A DNA stretch of 64,000 nucleotides, from positions 1,922,001-1,986,000 of the forward strand of contig CBDAOU010000002.1 in the NCBI GenBank assembly GCA_965198185.1, given 5' to 3'. The notes beneath the pieces were generated by a model. The model worked only from the letters and a program-made list of their open reading frames with translations, did no database searches and had not been told where the DNA came from. Shown piece by piece: positions 53,818-61,900 of the stretch (the first letter of the stretch is position 1; each line of letters opens with the position of its first letter). The position numbers and the translations under genes are program-made. The stretch comes from JAJECS01 sp965198185 (GTDB taxonomy: Bacteria; Chloroflexota; UBA11872).

Positions 53818-54633
53818 TCAGGACCAGCGGCGCTCCGGCGGGTCAAACACGAAGCCATGAAAGAGCGCGCGGCGCTCCGGCGGCAGCCCCGCGTAGAAGT
53901 CCTTGGAATAGCTCCAGTGCTCGGGGTTGCCGACCATGAAGCCGTGCTCGTAGGCGTAGTAGAGCATGACGCGGCAGGCGTCCGGATCGGTGCTGGGTCC
54001 GCGCGTGTGCCAGACGGCGTTGTGGAACATGAACGCCGTGCCGGGCGGCCCGCAGACCTGGATGGCGCCGGGCATGGTGTCATAGCCGGCCCGCTGCTCG
54101 GACGACGGCTCGGCGGCGCTGCGGTGGGATCCCGGCACGAGCATGAGATTCCCCCGCCCCGGTTCGCGCATGTCCGAGAGGTAGTAGCCGACCTTGAGTT
54201 GCATCATCGGCGTGGGCCGTCCCAGGACGCGCAGATAGCCGCCGTCGGGGTGCCACTGCGGCGGACGGTCGGACGCCCCAACCTCCCAGATGGCATCCGA
54301 CGCGTGGAAATGCGGATTGCGGATGAGGAAGGCGTGGGCATAGGGCATGAGGGGCGCGTAGTCGATGAGATCCAGTAGCGCCGGGTCGTCCTCGAGGATG
54401 TGGAAGATCCGGGTGTTTGGCCCCTCAACGTCGGTGACCCCGTTGGTCGGCGTGCCAGCTTCGGCTTGGCGCCGGCGGCGTTCCATTACCCGCTCAAGCC
54501 GCTCGGTCAGCAGAGCCACGTGGTCGGGGCTGAGAAACCCCGGCAGCACCAGATAGCCGCTGGTCTGAAACGCGTAGATCTCGTCGGGCGTCGGGCTGGC
54601 GGGGGTTTCGGCGGTCACCGGAGGCTCACTCAA
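53818..54633 (-). CDS. Phytanoyl-CoA dioxygenase (PhyH)-family protein
   Basis: 271 residues of the Fe(II)/2-oxoglutarate-dependent PhyH family. IYAFQTSGYLVLPGFLSPDH opens the fold. The iron site is His and Asp in PPQWHPDGGYLRVLG with a distal His in AVWHTRGPSTDPDACRVML, where the Arg would hold 2-oxoglutarate. GRGNLMLVPGSHRSA is the usual strand motif. Such enzymes hydroxylate diverse small molecules, and the substrate is not predictable. The aldo/keto reductase gene is 29 bases upstream and binding protein B follows, suggesting an uptake-and-catabolism operon. A 3' fragment of this gene is at 50940-51083. Confidence 0.87.
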   Translation of the reverse strand: MSEPPVTAETPASPTPDEIYAFQTSGYLVLPGFLSPDHVALLTERLERVMERRRRQAEAGTPTNGVTDVEGPNTRIFHILEDDPALLDLIDYAPLMPYAHAFLIRNPHFHASDAIWEVGASDRPPQWHPDGGYLRVLGRPTPMMQLKVGYYLSDMREPGRGNLMLVPGSHRSAAEPSSEQRAGYDTMPGAIQVCGPPGTAFMFHNAVWHTRGPSTDPDACRVMLYYAYEHGFMVGNPEHWSYSKDFYAGLPPERRALFHGFVFDPPERRWS

Positions 54634-54662
54634 TGCTGCGCCGTGCGGGGATCGATCCGCGC

Positions 54663-55619
54663 CTACGCCGCGGGAGGATCACTCAGCGCCGTTTCGATGG
54701 CCTCCAGCTCATCCGGACTCATAGCCCACCCGACGGTCTTCACGTTTTGCCGCACGTGTTCGGGCCGGGAGGCGCCGGCGATCACCGAGGCAATGACCGG
54801 TTGCCGGGCGAGCCAGCTCATGGCGAGCTCGAGCAAGGTGCGGCCGCCGGCGTCGGCCACGGCACGCAGCCGCTCGGTCTTGGCGACGTTGCCCGGCGTG
54901 CGCCAGCGGTCGGCCTGGGAGCCCTCGGCCAGACGCGCCCCTGCCGGCGCAGTCTCGCCGGGGCGGTATTTCCCGCTGAGCAGGCCGCTCGCGAGCGGGA
55001 AATAGGGAAGCAGCGACAAGCCAAAGGCCTCGCAGGCGGGCATGACCTCGGTCTCCACGCTTCGGTCGAGGAGGCTGTACTGGTTCTGCGCGGAGAGGAA
55101 CGGGGTGAGGTTGGCGCGCTCGGCGGCGGCCGCGGCGGCGGCGATCTGCCAGCCGGCGAAGTTGGAGTGCCCGATGTAGCGCACCTTGCCCTGGCGGACG
55201 AGGAGATCGAGCGCGGACAGTGACTCCTCGATGGGCGTGTTGGGGTCCGGCCGGTGCATCTGATAGAGGTCGATGTAGTCGGTGCGCAGCCGGCGCAGAC
55301 TGTCCTCGACGGCCTGCAGGATGTGGCGGCGAGAACCGCCGAGCTGCATGGGGCCGTCGCCCATCGGCGAGGCGAACTTGGTGGCGATGACCGCGTCGTC
55401 GCGGCAGCCCTTGAGGGCGGCGCCCAGAAACTTCTCCGAGCGGCCGTTCTGGCCGTAGCTGTTGCTCGTGTCGAACAGCGTGATGCCCACGTCCAACGCG
55501 GCGTGGACGACGGCGCGCGTCTGCTTGCGGTCGCAGGGGCCGCCGAACTGATTGCAGCCCACGCCCACCACTGATACTTCCAAGCCGGATCGGCCGAGCC
55601 TCCGGTAGTCCATCGGCAT
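54663..55619 (-). CDS. Aldo/keto reductase
   Basis: 318 residues from ATG 55619 (MPMDYRRLGRSGLEV). The catalytic tetrad is visible: Asp and Tyr in TLFDTSNSYGQNGRSEKFLG, Lys in DAVIATKFASPMGDG and His in YIDLYQMHRPDPNTPIEES. The NADPH loop FPLASGLLSGKYRPGETAPA is typical of YajO/Tas-like or AKR11/12-type enzymes. It reduces or oxidises a carbonyl/alcohol, probably of a sugar. First gene of a minus-strand unit with phyH and binding protein B. Confidence 0.88.
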   Translation of the reverse strand: MPMDYRRLGRSGLEVSVVGVGCNQFGGPCDRKQTRAVVHAALDVGITLFDTSNSYGQNGRSEKFLGAALKGCRDDAVIATKFASPMGDGPMQLGGSRRHILQAVEDSLRRLRTDYIDLYQMHRPDPNTPIEESLSALDLLVRQGKVRYIGHSNFAGWQIAAAAAAAERANLTPFLSAQNQYSLLDRSVETEVMPACEAFGLSLLPYFPLASGLLSGKYRPGETAPAGARLAEGSQADRWRTPGNVAKTERLRAVADAGGRTLLELAMSWLARQPVIASVIAGASRPEHVRQNVKTVGWAMSPDELEAIETALSDPPAA

Positions 55620-55771
55620 CTCCAAGCAGCAGCGGATAGCCCGTATGGCGGGCAAGTATAGGAAGGCCGCACCGGCGGTCGCATTGGGAACGGCTCTACA
55701 CCGATTCGCCCGATCCGGGCATCATGGGCCATAGCAGCCGGGGCTCCGGCCCTGAAAAGCGAGTGAACGGC

Positions 55772-56869
55772 ATGCCTGCGAAATACCGCGTCGGAATCAT
55801 CGGGACGGGCCGCAGCGGCGGATTGATCGAAGACGAGCTGCCGGTGGGCGACCGCCGCAAGCCCTACGGGCACTACAGCGCCTACGAGGCGATCACCGAA
55901 ACCGAGGTGGTGGCCGTGGCAAATCGCGGCGCCGAACGGCTGCGGCGATTCAGCGAGCGCTTCGGCGTAACGAACACCTACCTCGACTATCGGGAGATGA
56001 TCGACGCGGAGCAGCTGGATATCGTCAGCGTGACAACGCCCTCGTTCGCCCGCGCCGAGCCGCTGATCTATGCCGCCGAGCACGGCGTGCGGGGCATCTA
56101 CAGCGAAAAGGGGCTGTGCGCCTCACTGGCCGAGGCCGACCGGATCCACCGGGCCTGCACGGCCAACGGCGTGGCGTTCAACTGGGGGGCGATGCGGCGC
56201 CATGACTCGGTGTATACGACCATGCGGGATGCCATCGCCGCCGGTGAGGTCGGCGCACCCCAATTTGTCGTCGTCTACGGCTACACGGACATCATCAAAC
56301 ACCACCCGCACACGCTGGATACGGCCTCGATGTTCCTGGGCGACCCGCCGCCCGTATGGGTGGAAGGCCGCCTGATCGATCCCGGCGATCCCTTCGACCC
56401 CGCGCCGCGGCGTCCGCCGCCCAGCTACGATCCGGCGGGACATCGGTATGTCCCGGTGGCGGGCGAGGAAATAGCCGACCCGATGGTCGGGTTCTTCCGG
56501 GTCGGGTACGCGACCGGCGTGGAAGGATATTTCATCCCCCGCCGGGGCCAGTGGGACATCGAGGTGCACGGCGATGAAGGACGGGCCGTGGTGTGGGATA
56601 ACGGAGATCACGCCTCGGTGCGCCTGATCAGCGGCGAATACGCCGACGTGCGGGAGCACACGATTCGAGGGATCGCCGAGAGCCCCGCGGTGCTCACGAT
56701 CCGCAGCATCATCCGGGAACTGGAGACGGGCGAGCGCACGACTGGGAACATCGACGTCACCATGCAGTCGGTCGAAGCGCAGTTTGGCATCGCGCACTCG
56801 CACCTCAACGGCGGCGCGCGGGTGTCCTTGCCCGTGGCCGACCGCACGCTTTACATCCCGGGAGGTTAG
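55772..56869 (+). CDS. Gfo/Idh/MocA-family oxidoreductase
   Basis: 365 residues from ATG 55772 (MPAKYRVGIIGTGRSGGLIE). The Rossmann motif is VGIIGTGRSG, then VVAVANRGAERLRRFSERFG and YLDYREMIDAEQLDIVSVTT. GIYSEKGLCASLAEADRIHR carries the catalytic Lys in the EKxx motif (SEKGL for EKPL). The C-terminal alpha/beta domain is complete (GYATGVEGYFIPRRGQWDIE). These enzymes oxidise or reduce sugars, inositols or amino-sugars with NAD(P). It converges with and overlaps the sialidase gene by four bases. Confidence 0.88.
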   Translation: MPAKYRVGIIGTGRSGGLIEDELPVGDRRKPYGHYSAYEAITETEVVAVANRGAERLRRFSERFGVTNTYLDYREMIDAEQLDIVSVTTPSFARAEPLIYAAEHGVRGIYSEKGLCASLAEADRIHRACTANGVAFNWGAMRRHDSVYTTMRDAIAAGEVGAPQFVVVYGYTDIIKHHPHTLDTASMFLGDPPPVWVEGRLIDPGDPFDPAPRRPPPSYDPAGHRYVPVAGEEIADPMVGFFRVGYATGVEGYFIPRRGQWDIEVHGDEGRAVVWDNGDHASVRLISGEYADVREHTIRGIAESPAVLTIRSIIRELETGERTTGNIDVTMQSVEAQFGIAHSHLNGGARVSLPVADRTLYIPGG

Positions 56870-57917
56870 ACGCCGCCTAAGTCGCCGACGTTGAGCCGCG
56901 TCCAGCGCAGGCGCTCGTAGGTCATTTCGTCGCCACACTCGTAGATCAGGCCCACGGCGCCGTCACCCAGGTCGCAGAGGTCCGAGTAGGCGGCGGGTCC
57001 GGGGTGCACGACGCGGCCGGATGACCAGGTGCGCCCGCCGTCGTCGCTGCGCCGCACGGTGAGCCGCTCGCGCGCCTGGCTGGCGGCGTTGGCGAACACG
57101 AGCGGCGCACCGGGGCCGCCCGCGCGCACGGCCGAGGCCTGGCAGTGGGGGTCCACGAGGTCGTCGTGCCAGCCGTCCTCGGCGAACGACTCGCCGCCGT
57201 CCACGCTGCGCGCGAAGCGCCGGCGGTGGAGCGGCTGATCATCGCGCCGGTCGCAGCGACGGTTGAGATAGAGGCTGCCGTCATCCAGCTCGACGACCAC
57301 GCACTCGTTCGTGCCGTCACCGGTGGTTGCGCCGATGCGCCAGGTGGCTCCTCCGTCGTCGCTCAGCAACAGGTGCGAGCGACACCAGTCGACATAGCGC
57401 TCATATTGCCGGCCGACGCCGTGATCGCAGGGGATGACGAGGCGTCCACTGTGCAGCTGCACCCCATGACACGGCCCCGTGGCATACCACGTCCACTCCG
57501 GCCGCTTGACCGCGCTGGTGATCTCGCGGGGAGATGCCCAGGTCTTGCCGTCATCGTCGCTGTGGGTGATCCAAACGGTGCGCTCGGCTTTGCCCTGCCA
57601 GACGAGATCCTCGGGGCCGTCGTGGGGATTGCGGCAGAAGAGCAGGGTGATGCGCCCGGTGTCGCGGTCGACCACCGGCGCGGGATTGCCGGCCACGTCG
57701 CCGCCGCCCGAGACCACGACGCGCATCGCGTCGAACTGGGCAGCGCCGCGCTCGCGACGGCGCAGGACGGTGTCGATGTCGCCGGTGTCGGCCCGATCGT
57801 TTCGGCGTCCCTCGGCTAAGGCCAACACGGTGCCGGCGGTGGAGACCGCCAGCGCCGGAATGCGGAACGTGTGGTACCCGTGCTCCCCGGACACAAACAG
57901 GTCTTGGATTTCGTCCA
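56866..57917 (-). CDS. Sialidase/neuraminidase-family glycosidase (BNR repeats)
   Basis: 350 residues from ATG 57917. The FRIP motif appears as HTFRIPALAVSTAGTVLALA, and Asp-box repeats are THSDDDGKTW, LLSDDGGATW, SVDGGESFAE and RRSDDGGRTW, as expected for the six-bladed propeller. No signal peptide is present, suggesting a cytoplasmic or unconventionally exported enzyme. GDIDTVLRRRERGAAQFDAM departs locally from the expected first Asp-box, which may hide a short compensated frameshift. Likely acts on sialic acid or a related nonulosonic or sugar acid; exact specificity unknown. Confidence 0.82.
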
Positions 57918-58464
57918 TAACGCCGCCTCGACTCGCGCCTAAGCCACCTCGCGGCAAGCATAGAGCGCCGGAGGTCCGTCAGGGGACTTCGCGCCGGGGT
58001 GACCTCGCGGAAATGCCCGCCTCACGGATGACCGCCACCGGCGGCATACCCGTCGTCGCCCGACGCCGCCCTACTTGGTATCACGATACTTTCCCCACCT
58101 GCTCCCCGGCGGATCCTTTAGCCACGCCGAACGTCATCTCTCAGTCGCCAAGTCGGCCAGCGAGCCCTCCTGGCGCCCAGACCGTACCGCCGGCACTGGA
58201 ACAGCTCTCGCGTCGACCATTTAGTAAGAGATACTACTGTAACAGTATTTACGCACTCTTTCGATTTCCCTATGTACTCTTTCCATAGAACAGTACTAGT
58301 CTGAATCACCGATATGCTGCACCAGGGTGTTTTGAGGCGACGGACCGATCGAGTACAGTACTCGCGGGGCAGCGACATTTCCCCGCCGAGCTTGCCGATA
58401 TCCTTTGGCGTCGTTGTGACGACATGGGCGAAGGAACATCAACTATTGCAGGCCGCAAGGCGAC
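57918..58464. other. AT-rich intergenic region upstream of the two-component genes
   Basis: 547 bases without a supported gene. The section 58200-58345 is much richer in A+T than the rest of the window and is the likely promoter region of the histidine kinase. It carries several short palindromes sharing AGTAC or CAGTA cores. Confidence 0.6.
58350..58364. promoter_or_regulatory. Palindromic operator candidate CGAGTAC-A-GTACTCG
   Basis: A perfect 7+1+7 palindrome about 100 bases before the kinase start. Related sites are TACTG-TAA-CAGTA at 58235-58247 and CAGTACT at 58291-58297. Spacing and shared core suggest a dimeric regulator, possibly the adjacent NarL-type response regulator acting on its own operon. 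Confidence 0.45.
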
Positions 58465-59733
58465 GTGGCAATTTCACCGATGTCTCGGGATCGCTCAGCA
58501 TCCGTGAGTAGAGCGTCGCGCCTGATGGGCGCAGTCGCTGACGCTCTTTCGCCGCGCAATTGGCACGCCTATTCAACCGATCCGGAAGAGCTTCGATACC
58601 CGGTACAAATATTCGTTGTGGTGCGCTGGGCAATTGCTGCTATAAGCATTTTCTTGATGGTATATCGACCCCAGTATAACGCATTCCCATATTCTACATT
58701 TATAGTGCTTGTCACTATTCTGGTCGCGCTAAACAGCGTCATTCATTTTCGAGTCATTACGGGTCGTCCCATGTATCTGTGGTGGATGTTTGCGTTCGGG
58801 GTAGTGGACGTGGTCCTGATTACGGTTGGCACCTGGTCCGGCGGCGGATTCGATAACTACTTTTTCTACTTGCTCTACTATCCCGCCCTCGCATGGTTCG
58901 CGGTGTTCTTCAGTTCCTTTGCGCTCACTTTTTGCTGGGTAACGGTGGTGGCGGCGGCGTACACCTTCGTAAGCGTTTCTGCCGAGTCCGGGCTCGATCT
59001 AGAGATGGTGGACGACAAGGCATTGATTTCCAGAATATTTGTGATGTATGCCGTCGTGGCATCGGTGAATCTGGTAGCGAGGGCGGAACGAATGCGAAAA
59101 GAAGAGGCGGTGGCGCGGGAGCGAGAGTTGCAGCGCGAACGAATGGAGCTTTCGCAAACGATTCATGACACGACTGCACAGTCGGTGTACATGATTGGCC
59201 TAGGAGTGGAAACCTCCCTTGAGTTGGCCGATAGAGCAAATCAGGAATTGGTGGCGAAGCTTGAAGCCACGTCCGCCCTTTCCAAGTCGGCCATGTGGGA
59301 GCTTCGGCATCCGATCGACACGGGTTTGATTTTCGAGGGCCAGGAATTGAACCAAGTGTTGCGAGGGCACGCCGGGACGTTTACGGCCATCACGTCGATT
59401 CCCGCTGAGGTGGTGCAGCACGGAACGGAGCCGCCGCTTCCGGCGGCCCGGCGGAGCATGCTGTTTTCGATCGCGCACAACGCCCTGACCAACGCGCTGC
59501 GGCACTCACGCGCCACGACAGTTTCGATCACCCTTGACTTTCGGGACACCGGCCTGCGGATGTCCGTGTCGGATAACGGCATAGGCCTTCCGGCGGACTA
59601 CGCCGAGCTCGGGCAAGGATTCAAATACATGCGCGTCAACGCCGAGCGACTGGGCGGAAAGCTCGTTGTCGACTCGGGCAGCTCCGGAAGGGGCACCACC
59701 GTGACCTGCGAAATCGAGTATGATTCAACTTGA
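58465..59733 (+). CDS. NarL-family sensor histidine kinase
   Basis: 422 residues from GTG 58465 (AAGG four bases before); ATG 58480 is an alternative. Five or six membrane helices (IFVVVRWAIAAISIFLMVYR, TFIVLVTILVALNSVI, MFAFGVVDVVLITVGTW, FYLLYYPALAWFAVFFS, VTVVAAAYTFVSVS) form an integral sensor without a large external domain. A coiled-coil leads to the HisKA_3 phosphoacceptor in MELSQTIHDTTAQSVYMIGL (His-Asp-x3-Gln). HATPase_c motifs are AHNALTNALRHS (N-box) and SVSDNGIGLPADYAEL (G1) with GRGTTVTCEIEY. It would phosphorylate the response regulator encoded immediately downstream. The input signal is unknown. Confidence 0.88.
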   Translation: MAISPMSRDRSASVSRASRLMGAVADALSPRNWHAYSTDPEELRYPVQIFVVVRWAIAAISIFLMVYRPQYNAFPYSTFIVLVTILVALNSVIHFRVITGRPMYLWWMFAFGVVDVVLITVGTWSGGGFDNYFFYLLYYPALAWFAVFFSSFALTFCWVTVVAAAYTFVSVSAESGLDLEMVDDKALISRIFVMYAVVASVNLVARAERMRKEEAVARERELQRERMELSQTIHDTTAQSVYMIGLGVETSLELADRANQELVAKLEATSALSKSAMWELRHPIDTGLIFEGQELNQVLRGHAGTFTAITSIPAEVVQHGTEPPLPAARRSMLFSIAHNALTNALRHSRATTVSITLDFRDTGLRMSVSDNGIGLPADYAELGQGFKYMRVNAERLGGKLVVDSGSSGRGTTVTCEIEYDST

Positions 59734-59746
59734 GGAGGTCGGGGAC

Positions 59747-60490
59747 TTGTCGGCAATCCCACAAACAAGGGTCATGATCGTGGACGATCACTCGATCATG
59801 AGAGACGGTCTGCAAGAGCTGCTGGAGCGCTCATGCGGATTCGAGGTGGTGGGGCAGGCGCGGGACGGCGTCGAGGCCGTGGATGTGGCTCAAGGTCTGC
59901 GTCCGGACGTGGTCATCATGGATATCATGATGCCCAACAAGAACGGCATCGACGCGTGCCGCGAGATCATGGATGCCATGCCTGAAACCCGGGTGCTCGT
60001 CTTGACGGCTTCGACCAACGAAGACACCGTCGTCGAGGCGATTGCCGCAGGCGCCACGGGATATCTGCAAAAGTTTTCCGGCAAGGACAAGTTACTCACT
60101 ACTATCCGGGACGTTGTTGACGGCGAGTTTCGCATACCAGGCGATGTGGTCAGACGAGTGTTCGCGGGTATTCGCGCCGCTCCCGAGACGGGCGAAACAC
60201 CTGAATTGCGTAGGCTGACCGAGCGCGAGCGGGAAATACTCAAGCTGTTCGCCCAGGGAATGACGTATGCGGACATTGCCGAGGTCAGGGGCAATCGCCC
60301 GTTGACCATCCGCAACGCGATCTACGTCATTCGCGACAAGCTGGGCGCCAAGACAACCCAGGAGATGGTTGTCTGGGCTGTGCGAAACGGATTGCTGGAC
60401 AATGGCGCGTCTTCGCCCTCGACGGACCCGACATCGTCCGAGATTTCACGGGCGACCAAACGGATCCGACCGGAAGCGCGCGAGAACTAA
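59747..60490 (+). CDS. NarL/LuxR-family response regulator
   Basis: 247 residues from TTG 59747, chosen because GGAGG lies eight bases upstream just after the kinase stop; an ATG at 59720 inside the kinase gene lacks such a site. The receiver domain has VMIVDDHSIMRDGLQELL, the phospho-Asp in VIMDIMMPNKNGIDACREIM, VLTASTNEDTVVEAIAAGAT and Lys in GYLQKFSGKDK. The C-terminal helix-turn-helix is RLTEREREILKLFAQGMTYA then DIAEVRGNRPLTIRNAIYVI, with a longer turn than the usual LuxR motif. The final 35 residues are Ser/Thr-rich. Partner of the upstream kinase. Confidence 0.9.
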   Translation: MSAIPQTRVMIVDDHSIMRDGLQELLERSCGFEVVGQARDGVEAVDVAQGLRPDVVIMDIMMPNKNGIDACREIMDAMPETRVLVLTASTNEDTVVEAIAAGATGYLQKFSGKDKLLTTIRDVVDGEFRIPGDVVRRVFAGIRAAPETGETPELRRLTEREREILKLFAQGMTYADIAEVRGNRPLTIRNAIYVIRDKLGAKTTQEMVVWAVRNGLLDNGASSPSTDPTSSEISRATKRIRPEAREN

Positions 60491-61900
60491 ATCCGGTTGA
60501 AAGATGGGGATCTGCATCGGCAGATACCCGGATTTCCGGTGGTGAGATCAGCGGACCGTATGCTCTAGCCAATTGCGCTGGACAATTCAAAGAATGCTCG
60601 CCCTAAGGCTGCGGGCTGTGCTGAATGCGTATGGGATTCCTCACCGTGTCTCAGGCTGCCGTCTGGCCTTCCGACACGGTGCCGGCCCACTCCATCACAG
60701 CTTGCGTCGTCTTCGCCCGGTACTCCGGCGAATACCGGCGTCGGCGCATTTGGACGTTACTGAGGGAGCGGTACAGAACTAGCAGCCGGACCCGCCAAGG
60801 CGCCCCCGCTGGGTGAGCCGCGCACCGACGGAAGGCCCTGCACTAGAGGCCTCGCCAGGGAACTCGTGCGGCGTCACCCCAACGGTGGATGATCGACCAC
60901 ACCCGACGGGTGCTCGACCAGGTACCGGTTCCGCCTGCGATCGGAGGCTGGGAGCGAGACGTAGCGAGATTCGGCGCACGACCTCACAGGTAGAAATGGC
61001 TAGCCCGCGCCCGTGATCTGATGTCACCGCCCGCGGCTGCAATCGCCTGGTCGCGAGGTACGGCGGAACTTCGCCCTGCCGGCTTGACGAGTTACTTCCG
61101 AATGATCCGCCAATTCGACTCGCGTCGCCCGGCGGACGCCGCTCGGGTGCAGGGCGCGCCCGTCGTCCCGGCCGCCTTGCGCTCCCGCCTGGCTACATCG
61201 GCCAGATACCCATATATACGTGGGCGCTCCAGCCGCAGCCTCGAAAATCCACGCGGGCGCCTCCGGCTCACCCACCCCACCGATCAAGGCGGCACCCCTC
61301 AGGATTCCGGTGCGCCCAGCTCGCTGGCGAACCGCGCTCTTGGTTTTCGGAGTCGGCCCCACGATTAACAGGTACGCGCGCCCGATGGATGCGACTTGAG
61401 AGCGACCGAGCTCCGCGGGCGATCAGGTGCACTGGCACGTGGCGCAACTGGCGCCGGATGGCTCTGCGTAAGACCCGCAAGGCAAACGGCCACTGCCCCG
61501 ACGCGGGCTGATGCGACCGGCGACGGCTGGGGAGCACGCCGCGGGAGCTTCGGCATGACGACGCTCAGGCCGCGGCTTGGGCAGTCAACGGCGCCGCCCG
61601 TGGAGATTTCTTCGAGGCGCGGCCCGCGACGTTTGGAGATCTCCTCGACACGTCGGCTTCGGTAGCCCGGCCGCTGCCGCCAATCGGGTGACAGTTATAG
61701 ACGTACCACCCAGCGAACTGGTCTGAAAATATCCTCTGGCGGCCTGAGGCACCACTGCGTCACGATACTGATGTCCGGCTAGTAGGTTCTGTTTGACAAG
61801 CGAGGGATGCCTTCGTACCGTTCCATTCGTACGTGTGGGCAAAACTGCGACCCGCACGCGACAGCCTGTTTTAGGGCGAGGGAACTCTGGAGGAGTGGCA
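60491..61900. other. 1.4-kb region without recognisable genes
   Basis: Open frames here are short, overlap on both strands and lack family motifs. One hairpin has arms CACCGTGTC (60642-60650) and GACACGGTG (60673-60681). Codon texture around 60800-61650 is GC-rich but not convincingly coding, and could be a decayed gene. Toward the right end lies a candidate promoter for the surface protein. Confidence 0.5.
61793..61821 (+). promoter_or_regulatory. Candidate promoter of the surface protein gene
   Basis: TTGACA at 61793-61798, a 17-base spacer and TACCGT at 61816-61821. The -35 box is perfect and the -10 box weak. It lies 80 bases before the ATG, in an AT-richer stretch. Confidence 0.4.

Larger units (their letters stand above)
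51098..53961. repeat. Direct duplication, copy B (about 2.87 kb)
   Basis: Second copy of 48221-51083. It carries the permease fragment, the same two hairpins, binding protein B and the 3' part of the complete phyH gene. It has one extra base near 53614-53620. Beyond 53961 the sequence continues as intact phyH, so copy B retains the original right-hand junction and copy A the original left-hand one. Confidence 0.92.

Noticed and set aside
61024..61362. Minus-strand ORF of 112 codons
   Set aside because: Arg/Gly/Ala-rich composition with no motif, overlapping other equally long frames on both strands, and no ribosome site.
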